Of a stretch of 5,309 bases of DNA, positions 1 to 5,309 are shown piece by piece. Location: NCBI GenBank assembly GCA_913031335.1, contig CAJWGI010000117.1, positions 1 through 5,309 of the forward strand, given 5' to 3'. Origin of the DNA: an uncultured Anaerolineales bacterium (GTDB taxonomy: Bacteria > Chloroflexota > Anaerolineae > Anaerolineales > UBA11657). Under the pieces are notes generated by a model, which saw only the letters and a list, made by a program, of their open reading frames with translations, searched no databases and was not told where the DNA came from. Position 1 is the stretch's first letter, and the number at the start of each line of letters is the position of its first letter. The position numbers and the translations under genes were made by a program.

Positions 1-1256
1 TGCGCGGCCTGAGCGACATTCGCGCGCTTTCCGCAGAGACCGGAATCAGCCCGCGCGCGCATGGGTCCGGCCTCTTCACGCGCGGCGAAACTCAGGTTCT
101 CAGTTTGGTAACGCTAGGTACTCCGCGCGAGGCGCAGAGGCTCGACACGCTGGCGCCGGGCGATGAGAAACGTTATATGCATCACTACAACTTCCCGCCG
201 TTCAGCACCGGCGAGACCTGGTTTCTGCGTGGACCCAAGCGGCGCGAGATCGGGCATGGTGCTCTGGCTGAAACCGCCTTGCTGGCGGTGTTGCCGGATG
301 AAGAGGACTTTGCGTACACGTTGCGAGTGGTTTCCGAGGTGCTTTCCTCCAATGGTTCAACTTCTATGGCCTCGGTCTGCGGATCCGCGCTGGCACTGAT
401 GGATGCCGGCGTGCCAGTGAAGAAGCCGGTGGCTGGGATTGCAATGGGGTTGGTCAAGCAGGATGACAATTATGTGATCCTGACCGATATCCAGGGCATG
501 GAAGACCATATTGGCGACATGGATTTCAAAGTGGCCGGAACCGATGCCGGCATCACGGCACTGCAGATGGATATCAAAATCACGGGCATTACTTCGCAGA
601 TTATGGCGGAGGCTTTGGCCCAGGCGCGCGAGGCACGGCTGCAGATTCTGGATGTGATGACAGAGCATATCGATGCGCCACGGGCAGAGATGTCCCCGTA
701 TGCGCCGCGGATGATAGTCGTCCAGATTCCGGAAGACAAAATTGGCGCGGTGATTGGCCCGGGTGGAAAGACCATTCGTGCGTTGCAGGAGGAGACCGGC
801 GCAAAAATCGATATTCAGGAAGATGGGCGTGTGTTCATTGCCGCGCCGGAGGGACCGGCCGCCGAGCAGGCGCGCGAGCGCATCGAAGCGTTGACCGAGA
901 CGGCTGAAGCGGGGCGCATCTACACCGGCAAGGTGGTGCGCACCGAACCCTTTGGCGCGTTTGTGGAAATTATGCCTGGTACCGATGGGCTTGTGCATAT
1001 CAGTCAATTGGCGGATTATCGCGTCGAGCGGGTGGAGGATGTCGCCCGCGTGGGCGATGAACTGACCGTTATGGTGACCAACGTGGACCCCAACGGCAAA
1101 GTTCGGCTCTCGCGTCAGGCGGTGCTGGAGGGCTGGAGTCTTGAAGAGGCGCAAGAGCGTGACCGGCCGCGCGGCGGTGGACGTCCGCGCGGCGGCGGAG
1201 ACCGGCGTGGGCGGGGCAGCTCCTCGCGCGGCCCGCGGCGGTCAGGGCAGCGTTAG
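1..1256 (+). CDS. pnp: Polynucleotide phosphorylase, C-terminal ~417 residues (5' end outside window)
   Basis: This is the 3'-5' phosphorolytic exoribonuclease that degrades mRNA to nucleoside diphosphates, usually as a cytoplasmic trimer and often in a degradosome. The frame is open from the left edge (first full codon at base 3) and already reads [11 protein letters not shown], a hallmark of the second RNase PH domain, so the gene starts upstream. The TTG at 105 is only an internal codon. Numbering the visible residues from base 3, the second RNase PH core spans about 1-220, with STSMASVCG (phosphate-binding region), GDMDFKVAG and LQMDIKI (conserved acidic residues). The KH domain is at about 237-297, with a GPGG loop. 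The S1 domain is at about 302-372 (GAFVEI, GLVHISQ). A basic Arg/Gly/Ser-rich tail fills about 385-417. Roughly 320 N-terminal residues of a normal ~720-750-residue enzyme are missing because of the window edge, not a mutation. The gene ends in TAG, and no clear terminator follows. The identification is essentially certain. Confidence 0.97.
   Translation, partial: RGLSDIRALSAETGISPRAHGSGLFTRGETQVLSLVTLGTPREAQRLDTLAPGDEKRYMHHYNFPPFSTGETWFLRGPKRREIGHGALAETALLAVLPDEEDFAYTLRVVSEVLSSNGSTSMASVCGSALALMDAGVPVKKPVAGIAMGLVKQDDNYVILTDIQGMEDHIGDMDFKVAGTDAGITALQMDIKITGITSQIMAEALAQAREARLQILDVMTEHIDAPRAEMSPYAPRMIVVQIPEDKIGAVIGPGGKTIRALQEETGAKIDIQEDGRVFIAAPEGPAAEQARERIEALTETAEAGRIYTGKVVRTEPFGAFVEIMPGTDGLVHISQLADYRVERVEDVARVGDELTVMVTNVDPNGKVRLSRQAVLEGWSLEEAQERDRPRGGGRPRGGGDRRGRGSSSRGPRRSGQR
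1164..1199 (+). repeat. Two tandem 18-bp units encoding RPRGGG twice in the PNPase tail
   Basis: Bases 1164-1181 and 1182-1199 are adjacent copies that match at 16 of 18 positions and each encode RPRGGG. They make up the core of the RGG-like C-terminal tail of PNPase. The arrangement suggests a local tandem duplication. Arg/Gly tails commonly bind RNA, which suits the host enzyme, but that role is inferred here. Confidence 0.7.
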
Positions 1257-1308
1257 GATCCCTGCGGAGAATCGAAGAGGGGATTCGGAAAGGTACCCAT
1301 CGCTAGTA

Positions 1309-1330
1309 TTCACCACGGAGACGCAGAGCG
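1309..1330. repeat. Possible remnant of a dispersed 'CACGGAGACGCAGAG' intergenic repeat
   Basis: The intergenic stretch contains TTCACCACGGAGACGCAGAG, whose CACGGAG/CGCAGAG pattern resembles short imperfect repeats scattered between genes in several environmental bacterial lineages, including Chloroflexota. Only one copy is visible in this window. Calling it a repeat therefore rests on recalled resemblance, not on a second copy seen here. Confidence 0.3.
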
Positions 1331-1351
1331 TACCGAGTTGCAATGATGCAA

Positions 1352-1357
1352 TAGAAT
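1352..1357 (+). promoter_or_regulatory. Possible -10 element (TAGAAT) just before the small ORF
   Basis: TAGAAT matches the sigma70 -10 consensus at 5 of 6 positions and ends 8 bp before the ATG at 1366. That spacing would start transcription at or next to the ATG, giving a leaderless message. No good -35 hexamer is visible 16-18 bp upstream, so the call is weak. The absence of a convincing ribosome binding site before 1366 is compatible with it. Confidence 0.3.
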
Positions 1358-1365
1358 GGACTCTC

Positions 1366-1548
1366 ATGGGCTCGACTGAATTCCCGACAACCCTGCTGGC
1401 GGAAAGCGAAAATATGAGCGCCTGGCAGGTGGACGAACCGGACGGAGAAAGGACGTACCACCTCGAACTGAATCAGGTCACGCTGCACTTCTTCCGCGAA
1501 GAGTGGGACGAGTTTCTGGAGCTGGTGCGCTCAATCCGGTCAGAATGA
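1366..1548 (+). CDS. Small acidic protein of unknown function, 60 residues
   Basis: This 60-residue reading frame fills the space between pnp and the inositol phosphate synthase gene. I do not recognise a named family. The product is rich in Glu/Asp. Its C-terminal half (LELNQVTLHFFREEWDEFLE, then LVRSIRSE) looks like a short beta strand followed by an amphipathic helix with clustered aromatic residues, as in a compact folded domain. There is no signal peptide, membrane segment or metal-binding cysteine cluster. The ATG at 1366 is preferred because a -10-like hexamer lies 8 bp upstream. A second in-frame ATG at 1414, with GGAAAG some 7 bp before it, would give a 44-residue form. The frame also runs open upstream into the pnp end, but that extension has no plausible start and overlaps pnp. 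Protein-like composition and good fit between neighbours support a real gene; function is unknown. Confidence 0.6.
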   Translation: MGSTEFPTTLLAESENMSAWQVDEPDGERTYHLELNQVTLHFFREEWDEFLELVRSIRSE

Positions 1549-1576
1549 CCGCTGCGGATAGTTAGGTCGTCAGCGG
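1549..1576 (+). other. Inverted repeat (CCGCTG/CAGCGG) in front of the inositol phosphate synthase gene
   Basis: CCGCTG at 1549-1554, directly after the small ORF stop, can pair with CAGCGG at 1571-1576 across a 16-base loop. The 3' arm runs straight into the purine-rich GGGGAG at 1575-1580, the best ribosome-binding candidate for the ATG at 1594. There is no T-run after it, so it is not a standard terminator. A role in modulating translation is possible, but a 6-bp stem in GC-rich DNA can arise by chance. Confidence 0.25.
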
Positions 1577-1583
1577 GGAGAAG
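1575..1583 (+). promoter_or_regulatory. Shine-Dalgarno-like sequence for inositol-3-phosphate synthase
   Basis: GGGGAGAAG precedes the ATG at 1594. Its GGAG core ends 13 bases before that ATG, and 19 bases before a second in-frame ATG at 1600. The spacing is longer than ideal, and it favours 1594 over 1600. Confidence 0.45.
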
Positions 1584-1593
1584 CAACACTTCC

Positions 1594-1965
1594 ATGACTA
1601 TGCAAGAAAGCAAAGTACGCGTCGCCGTCATCGGCGTCGGAAATTGCGCGTCTTCCTTCGTGCAGGGCGTGGAGTTCTATAAGGGTGCCCGCGATGACGC
1701 CGAGGTGCCGGGGTTGATGCATGTCAACCTGGGCGGTTATCACACCCGCGACATTGAGTTTTCGGCCGCATTTGATGTGGTTGCCGGCAAGGTTGGGCTG
1801 GATCTGAGCGCGGCCATATGGGCGCATCCTAACAACACCACCAGATTCGCCGAGGTGCTAGAAATGGGCGTGCCGGTGCAGCGCGGTATGACGCACGACG
1901 GCATTGGCAAATACCTGGATAAGGTGGTTAAAAAGGCGCCCGGCCCGACGGACAACATCGTGTAG
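1594..1965 (+). CDS. ino1: Inositol-3-phosphate synthase, N-terminal part (frame interrupted by TAG)
   Basis: This is the NAD-binding half of myo-inositol-1-phosphate synthase, which cyclises glucose 6-phosphate to inositol 3-phosphate using NAD. The N-terminus reads [20 protein letters not shown], a Rossmann glycine-rich motif (G-x-G-x-x-A/S) characteristic of the short actinobacterial/Chloroflexi form. [12 protein letters not shown], the FDV strand end, GLDLS and PVQRG follow in the expected order. The frame stops at TAG (codon 124), and homology resumes in the same frame immediately after it. This 123-residue piece therefore lacks part of the NAD domain and the whole catalytic/tetramerisation domain, and would not be active alone. 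Residues on both sides of the stop match the family without gap or shift. The cause is thus one substitution (for example CAG or AAG to TAG), a sequencing error, or readthrough. The start at 1594 is chosen for its Shine-Dalgarno-like upstream sequence. Confidence 0.85.
   Translation: MTMQESKVRVAVIGVGNCASSFVQGVEFYKGARDDAEVPGLMHVNLGGYHTRDIEFSAAFDVVAGKVGLDLSAAIWAHPNNTTRFAEVLEMGVPVQRGMTHDGIGKYLDKVVKKAPGPTDNIV
1963..1965 (+). other. In-frame TAG splitting the inositol-3-phosphate synthase gene
   Basis: The codon order is GAC AAC ATC GTG TAG ATA TTG AAG GAC, giving DNIV-stop-ILKD. In homologues this segment reads approximately like VVQALKDAKVDVLVSYLP, so the stop falls where a Gln- or Lys-type residue is expected. 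No frame change occurs. TAG also ends pnp, the PfkB kinase gene and the right-edge gene in this same window, so genome-wide reassignment of TAG to an amino acid is unlikely. No known leaky-stop context (such as TAG followed by CAA) or stem-loop is evident downstream. Confidence 0.9.
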
Positions 1966-1968
1966 ATA

Positions 1969-2700
1969 TTGAAGGACACCGGCACGGACGTGGTGGTGAG
2001 TTATTTGCCGGTGGGGTCTGAAATGGCGACAAAGTGGTATGTGGAGCAGGTTCTGGAAAGCGGTTGCGCGTTTGTGAACTGTGTGCCGGTTTTTATCGCC
2101 AGCCAGGGCTACTGGGCGAAGCGTTTTCGCGAACGGGGTTTGCCCATCATCGGCGATGACATTAAAAGCCAGGTGGGGGCGACAATCACCCATCGCGTTC
2201 TCACCAATCTATTCCGCGAGCGCGGCGTTCACTTGGATCATACTTATCAGCTGAATTTCGGCGGTAATATGGATTTTTATAATATGCTGGAGCGCGAGCG
2301 CCTGGAATCCAAAAAGATATCCAAGACGAACGCCGTCACCAGCCAGTTGCCGTATGACCTTGGGGATGAGAATGTGCACGTCGGCCCCAGCGACTATGTG
2401 CCCTGGCTCACCGACCGCAAGTGGTGCCACATCCGCATGGAGGGGCGTGCGTTCGGGGATGTGCCGCTCCAGCTGGAAATGAAACTTGAAGTGTGGGATT
2501 CGCCCAATTCGGCCGGGGTCGTGATTGACGCGGTGCGCTGTGCAAAGTTGGCGTTGAACCGGGGCCTATCCGGCCCGCTGCCGGCGCCCTCGGCCTACTT
2601 CATGAAGACGCCGCCGGTGCAATACACGGATGATCAGGCCCGCCAGATGGTGGAAGCGTTTGTCGCCGGCGAGGCAGCTGCAGTGCCCTCATCCAGTTAA
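1969..2700 (+). CDS. ino1: Inositol-3-phosphate synthase, C-terminal catalytic part (continues from 1594 after TAG)
   Basis: This part holds the rest of the NAD domain ([23 protein letters not shown]) and the catalytic domain. The latter includes [15 protein letters not shown], with the active-site lysine region, then [43 protein letters not shown] and [19 protein letters not shown]. These blocks are near-invariant in the family. Read together with the upstream part, 1594-2700 encodes about 368 residues including the stop position, the usual length of the short bacterial enzyme, so nothing but one codon is missing. As a separate gene it would have to start at TTG 1969 or ATG 2023, neither with a good Shine-Dalgarno. 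Such a product would lack the N-terminal Rossmann motif, so independent function is unlikely. It ends in TAA, about 31 bp before the probable start of the PfkB kinase gene, suggesting one transcript. Confidence 0.88.
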   Translation: MKDTGTDVVVSYLPVGSEMATKWYVEQVLESGCAFVNCVPVFIASQGYWAKRFRERGLPIIGDDIKSQVGATITHRVLTNLFRERGVHLDHTYQLNFGGNMDFYNMLERERLESKKISKTNAVTSQLPYDLGDENVHVGPSDYVPWLTDRKWCHIRMEGRAFGDVPLQLEMKLEVWDSPNSAGVVIDAVRCAKLALNRGLSGPLPAPSAYFMKTPPVQYTDDQARQMVEAFVAGEAAAVPSSS

Positions 2701-2731
2701 AGCCCCTCATTATCGATTCCTGAAGGGATTG

Positions 2732-3589
2732 GTGAATAGCCTCAGTGCGCGCGTGGGGAGCAAAGAGCACCCCGTTGACTACTTGTTGCTCGGTACCATC
2801 AGTCAGGACATCACTCAGAGTGGCGAGCGCGCACTGGGCGGTACGGCAACTTTCTCTGGCTGCATGGCGCATGCGCTGGGGATGGGCGTGGGCATTGTGG
2901 CTGCACTCGGGCCGGGAGTGGATCTCTCGCCACTGGAAGGCATTGCCGTTGCGAGCCAACCTTCACCTGTCAGCACCACGTATGAGAATCGCTATACCCC
3001 GAGTGGACGCGTACAGTATCTGCGCCAGCGCGCCGACCGGCTGTGCTTTGAAAGCGTGCCGGCCCACTGGCTGGCAGCGCCGCTAGTGCATCTGGGGCCG
3101 CTGGCTGATGATGTCGACCCTGCGGTGATAGCCCATTTCCCGGCCGCTTTCATCGGCATCACCGCTCAGGGTTGGCTGCGGCAGTGGGATGATAGCGGGC
3201 GCGTGTCGTGGGCGGATTGGCCGCAGGCGCGGCAGATGCTGCCGCAAGTGGACGCTGCTGTTTTGAGCATCGAGGATGTTGACGGGGATTGGGCCTATCT
3301 GGAAAAGTGGGCGTCCTGGGCCCGCGTGCTGGTGGTGACGCAGGCCGAGAAGGGCGCCACAGTGTACGCCCGCTCAGAGAAGCGCCAGTTCCCGGCTCCG
3401 AGCGTGCGGGTGGTGGACCCGACCGGAGCGGGAGACCTGTTTGCGGGCGCGTTCTTCGTGCGTTATCGGCAGAGCGGCAACCCGTGGAGCGCCGCGCGTT
3501 TCGCCATTTCGCTGGCTTCGGCCTCGGTCACGCGGCCGGGTCTGGCCGGATTACCGACGCGGGCGGAGATTGCGGCCGCGCCGGGTTAG
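2732..3589 (+). CDS. PfkB-family carbohydrate kinase, ~285 residues
   Basis: This is an ATP-dependent sugar or nucleoside kinase of the ribokinase/PfkB fold, acting in the cytoplasm. The PfkB signature near the C-terminus, VVDPTGAGDLFAGAFF, is intact. It includes the GAGD anion-hole motif and the catalytic Asp at residue 235. Near the N-terminus, YLLLGTISQDI followed by LGGTATFSG matches the substrate-side Gly-Gly region of the fold. LVVTQAEKGATVY matches the ATP-side strand (typically VTxGxxG). The first PfkB signature is poorly conserved, and the length is at the short end for the family, so the substrate cannot be named. The start is uncertain. GTG 2732 is chosen because AAGGG lies 4 bases upstream and it follows the ino1 stop by 31 bp; TTG 2729 and GTG 2753 are alternatives. 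The open frame reaching back to 2630 overlaps ino1 and is not credible coding. Position suggests co-transcription with ino1 and a role in sugar or inositol phosphate metabolism (inference). Confidence 0.85.
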   Translation: MNSLSARVGSKEHPVDYLLLGTISQDITQSGERALGGTATFSGCMAHALGMGVGIVAALGPGVDLSPLEGIAVASQPSPVSTTYENRYTPSGRVQYLRQRADRLCFESVPAHWLAAPLVHLGPLADDVDPAVIAHFPAAFIGITAQGWLRQWDDSGRVSWADWPQARQMLPQVDAAVLSIEDVDGDWAYLEKWASWARVLVVTQAEKGATVYARSEKRQFPAPSVRVVDPTGAGDLFAGAFFVRYRQSGNPWSAARFAISLASASVTRPGLAGLPTRAEIAAAPG

Positions 3590-3594
3590 CGGCG
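3579..3594. terminator. Possible stem-loop between convergent stops of the PfkB kinase gene and coaBC
   Basis: CGCCG at 3579-3583 pairs with CGGCG at 3590-3594 around a 6-base loop that contains the kinase gene stop codon. The next three bases are the coaBC stop on the other strand. A hairpin here could serve both converging transcripts, but neither strand has a following T-run and the stem is only 5 bp, so it is a weak candidate. Confidence 0.2.
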
Positions 3595-4851
3595 TCAATC
3601 ACCCGTGGTGGCGAGGGCGCCTTCGAGATGATTGGCGATCGCGCGCGCGATAGCAGCTTTCCCGACTGCTTTCTGGGCTTCGCCCGCCCCGGTGACAAGA
3701 TGGGCCACCTGCTCGCCGTGCGGCCCCTTTTCCTCGCCGCGGTTGGCCACCACTAGCGGATATCCGGCCTGCACGCGTTCGCGGGAGATCTCGATCAGCT
3801 CTTGATGGCTGATGTCTTCCTGGTATTTAAAGGTGACCATATAGAGTTCCGGAAAACTTGCGCTTACTGCGGCGATGATTTTCTCGGTGGGGACCAGCCG
3901 GAGTGAGATTGCGTCGTTGCTCGGGGTCTTGCCCGGCAATGCGCTTTCCGGGCTGAAGTCGACCACGGCCGCCGAGAACACGCCGGCGGTAAAAGGTTTT
4001 GCCTGCAGCGCCTGCATGACGGCTGCTCGATATTCGTCGTAGCTGCTCACGCGGTTGTGCGGCAGCCAGTCATGCGGCTGCGCGCTCCCGCTCCCGTGAA
4101 TCAGGAGCGCATCTGCGCCGCGAAGATGCAACTCAGTGGCAATCTCGATGCCCAGTTGACCGCTGAAGCGGTTGCCAATCTGGCGCACGCTGTCGATTGG
4201 CGTGGGCGCGGGTCCGCCAGTGACAAGAATCGGCAATGCTTTTAGCGGCGAGGCGTTTGTTGCGCGGCACACTTCCGCCACCAGACGCTCCTCGGAGGGG
4301 ATTTTGTGCTTGCCATAATCCTCGTGCGGCGGGATGATGCGCACGCCGATGTCGGCGAGTTTGCGCAGCGATTCTGTCAGCAGCGAATTGTGCAGATAGC
4401 CGTGCATGGTGGGCGCAAGCAGCAGCTGTGAGAGTCCGCGTTCCATGCGCCCGATGGCGACCGCCAACGTCGTGGTGACCTGGTTATCGGCGATGCCGCG
4501 CGCTATTTTATTGATGGTGTTGTAGGTGGCCGGGGCAAGCAGGTAAGCGTCAAACGGGGCGCTGTCGCTAATGTGCTCGGCGGCGGCAGTCAGGCGGGTG
4601 ATCACCGGATTGTTGGAACTCCACTCCAGCGCGTCCAGCGTGGTGTAGCGCATAGCTTCGTCGCTGGCGAACACCACCACGGAAGCGCTCTGCCGCCGCA
4701 GCGCGCGCACGATGAGCGGCGCTTTTATGGCCGCAATTCCGCCGGTGAGCAGCAGCGCGACGCGCTTTCCCTCCAGATGACTGCCATCGAGCGGTACCTC
4801 GCGATCCTGCAGCGGCGATTGCGGCGGCGGGGAGAAATCCCAGTCGTCCAT
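3595..4851 (-). CDS. coaBC: CoaBC-like phosphopantothenoylcysteine synthetase/decarboxylase, 418 residues, divergent
   Basis: This is a bifunctional flavoprotein of coenzyme A synthesis. CoaB joins cysteine to CTP-activated 4'-phosphopantothenate, and CoaC decarboxylates the product to 4'-phosphopantetheine with FMN. After a ~28-residue Pro-rich leader, the CoaC flavodoxin-like half begins at LLLTGGIAAIKAP (residues 33-45). It keeps the probable catalytic His93 (EHISDSAPFD) and the FMN-binding LLAPATYNTINKIARGIADN. The CoaB half has ILVTGGPAPTPIDSVRQIGN (208-227), with Asn227 in the motif used for acyl-cytidylate formation. AAVVDFSP and Lys308 (GKTPS) follow in the usual order. The canonical PxMNxxMW is oddly PTMHGYL here (Asn to His150), and the Cys-containing ACGD...GRM clamp is absent, replaced by EDYGKHKIPSEERL. 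Some archaeal-type CoaBC proteins look similar, as far as I recall. Ligase and FMN-fold identity are solid; decarboxylase activity is less certain. The ATG at 4851 has no Shine-Dalgarno but sits next to a strong promoter. Confidence 0.88.
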   Translation of the reverse strand: MDDWDFSPPPQSPLQDREVPLDGSHLEGKRVALLLTGGIAAIKAPLIVRALRRQSASVVVFASDEAMRYTTLDALEWSSNNPVITRLTAAAEHISDSAPFDAYLLAPATYNTINKIARGIADNQVTTTLAVAIGRMERGLSQLLLAPTMHGYLHNSLLTESLRKLADIGVRIIPPHEDYGKHKIPSEERLVAEVCRATNASPLKALPILVTGGPAPTPIDSVRQIGNRFSGQLGIEIATELHLRGADALLIHGSGSAQPHDWLPHNRVSSYDEYRAAVMQALQAKPFTAGVFSAAVVDFSPESALPGKTPSNDAISLRLVPTEKIIAAVSASFPELYMVTFKYQEDISHQELIEISRERVQAGYPLVVANRGEEKGPHGEQVAHLVTGAGEAQKAVGKAAIARAIANHLEGALATTGD

Positions 4852-4888
4852 TGCTCAGATTATACTGTATCGGCATTGCGCTCTTCAA
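4852..4888 (-). promoter_or_regulatory. Sigma70-type promoter of coaBC, probably giving a leaderless mRNA
   Basis: Read on the minus strand, TTGAAG (4888-4883; 4 of 6 matches to TTGACA) is followed after 18 bp by a perfect TATAAT (4864-4859). Then come seven bases (CTGAGCA) and the coaBC ATG. Transcription normally begins about 6-8 bp after the -10 hexamer, so the first transcribed base should fall at or beside the A of ATG. There is no room for, and no sign of, a Shine-Dalgarno. Confidence 0.65.
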
Positions 4889-4902
4889 AATGGTCACGCG
4901 GC

Positions 4903-4918
4903 TGCCGCGCCTGCGGCA
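4903..4918 (-). terminator. Possible weak terminator hairpin after the right-edge gene
   Basis: TGCCGC at 4903-4908 and GCGGCA at 4913-4918 form a perfect 6-bp stem with a 4-base loop. It begins immediately after the minus-strand stop codon at 4921-4919. On the minus strand a TTTT run appears 12 bases after the stem, too far for a standard intrinsic terminator. The hairpin separates the upstream gene from the coaBC promoter and may be a weak or factor-assisted terminator. Confidence 0.35.
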
Positions 4919-5309
4919 CTAGGGCGGGAAAGTAATCGTCCGACCCAACGGAATCACATCGTCTGCAAAGCGCCGTCCATTTGCATCGCTGGCCGGCAGA
5001 CGCTGGTTGTCGCTGAAGCGATACATGCCTGCAGCGAGCCGATATTCGCCCAGCTGTATTCCTCCGGTAACGCTCAAGGTGTGCGTGTCCGCCAACCACT
5101 CGCCCGGCGACCACACCGCGGAGGGATAGGTTCTGCCCATGGGCACGCTGTCGTGCCCGACAACGAAGCCGCCCTGCGCATCGAACAGGTGCACGAACAT
5201 AATCAGGTCTTCGTCGCTGCGGGCCAGCACTTCCCAGTGCAGCGTGACCTGCAATTCGGCCGCGGCGGTGCTGGCTACGTGAAAGCCGTGCAGTTTGACC
5301 GCGTCTCCA
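4919..5309 (-). CDS. C-terminal domain of a probable GT39-like membrane protein (5' end outside window)
   Basis: The frame is open to the right edge and shows the last ~129 residues of a longer protein; the TTG at 5254 is an internal codon. The visible part is a soluble beta-rich domain: VKLHGFHVAS, LQVTLHWEVLARSDEDLIMF, VHLFDAQGGFVVGHDS, a YPSAVWSPGEW turn, DTHTL, GEYRLAAGMYR and finally VIPLGRTITFPP. This pattern of strand, 'FVHL-DA-G', 'W-PGE', and 'GEYRL--GMY' is one I associate with the extracytoplasmic C-terminal domain of large multi-pass proteins related to glycosyltransferase family 39, common in Chloroflexota. No membrane segment or catalytic region lies inside the window, so the full-length function is inferred. 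The stop is TAG, and coaBC follows 67 bp later on the same strand but with its own promoter. Confidence 0.65.
   Translation of the reverse strand, partial: GDAVKLHGFHVASTAAAELQVTLHWEVLARSDEDLIMFVHLFDAQGGFVVGHDSVPMGRTYPSAVWSPGEWLADTHTLSVTGGIQLGEYRLAAGMYRFSDNQRLPASDANGRRFADDVIPLGRTITFPP

Noticed and set aside
105..107. TTG as the start codon of pnp
   Set aside because: The same frame is open to the left edge and encodes conserved PNPase residues (RGLSDIR..., [11 protein letters not shown]) upstream of it.
357..1154. Long minus-strand open frame (265 residues) opposite pnp
   Set aside because: It is fully antisense to a well-identified pnp. Its His/Arg-rich composition with no recognisable domain is typical of a shadow of GC-rich coding sequence.
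1258..1286. Inverted repeats after pnp (ATCCC/GGGAT and GAATC/GATTC) as a terminator
   Set aside because: Stems are only 5 bp, mutually exclusive, and followed by A/G-rich rather than T-rich sequence.
1141..1365. Upstream extension of the small ORF to ATG 1141
   Set aside because: It overlaps the pnp tail in another frame, and the extra residues are low-complexity Arg/Ala/Gly followed by intergenic-like sequence.
1963..1965. Pyrrolysine or global TAG reassignment
   Set aside because: TAG ends pnp, the PfkB kinase gene and the right-edge gene here at natural family lengths, and no pyl genes are visible; local readthrough or mutation is more likely.
2630..2731. N-terminal extension of the PfkB kinase to ATG 2630
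   Set aside because: The segment overlaps the conserved end of inositol-3-phosphate synthase in another frame and shows no kinase homology.
3289..3756. Plus-strand 155-residue open frame across the kinase and coaBC ends
   Set aside because: It lies out of frame over two well-supported genes and has low-complexity Gly/Arg content.
1..5309. A novel defence, mobile or RNA-based system
   Set aside because: No transposase, integrase, reverse transcriptase, nuclease, CRISPR repeat, tRNA or large unexplained intergenic region is present; essentially all sequence is accounted for by metabolic and RNA-turnover genes.

Overview
The window is a GC-rich, gene-dense bacterial chromosome segment that looks like housekeeping territory rather than a mobile or phage region. 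Gene content and style suggest a Chloroflexota (Anaerolineae-like) bacterium. The clues are a short actinobacterial/Chloroflexi-type inositol-3-phosphate synthase followed by a PfkB kinase, a divergent CoaBC flavoprotein, and the C-terminal beta-sandwich domain often found on Chloroflexi GT39-like membrane glycosyltransferases. This assignment is inferred from recognised protein styles; no 16S or other marker is present.

Layout: (1) The left edge holds the last ~417 residues of polynucleotide phosphorylase (pnp, + strand, 5'-truncated by the window), with second RNase PH domain, KH, S1 and an Arg/Gly-rich tail. (2) A 109-bp gap carries a fragment resembling a dispersed 'CACGGAGACGCAGAG' repeat and a possible -10 element. 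It is followed by a 60-residue acidic small protein of unknown function. (3) An inositol-3-phosphate synthase reading frame at 1594-2700 is complete except for one in-frame TAG codon at 1963-1965, which splits it into a 123-residue and a ~243-residue part. (4) A PfkB-family sugar kinase starts about 31 bp after it and probably shares its transcript. (5) On the opposite strand, converging on the kinase with only 5 bp between stop codons, lies a CoaBC-like bifunctional flavoprotein. A good sigma70-type promoter sits so close to its ATG that the mRNA is probably leaderless. (6) The right edge holds the C-terminal ~129 residues of a minus-strand protein with the Chloroflexi GT39-associated domain.

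Functionally, the ino1-pfkB pair could supply inositol phosphate for phosphatidylinositol-type lipids or compatible solutes, coaBC belongs to coenzyme A synthesis, and pnp to RNA turnover. I found no CRISPR, transposase, phage, toxin-antitoxin or other defence-like system. The observations most worth following are the interrupted ino1, the leaderless-type coaBC promoter, and the loss of canonical decarboxylase motifs in CoaBC.
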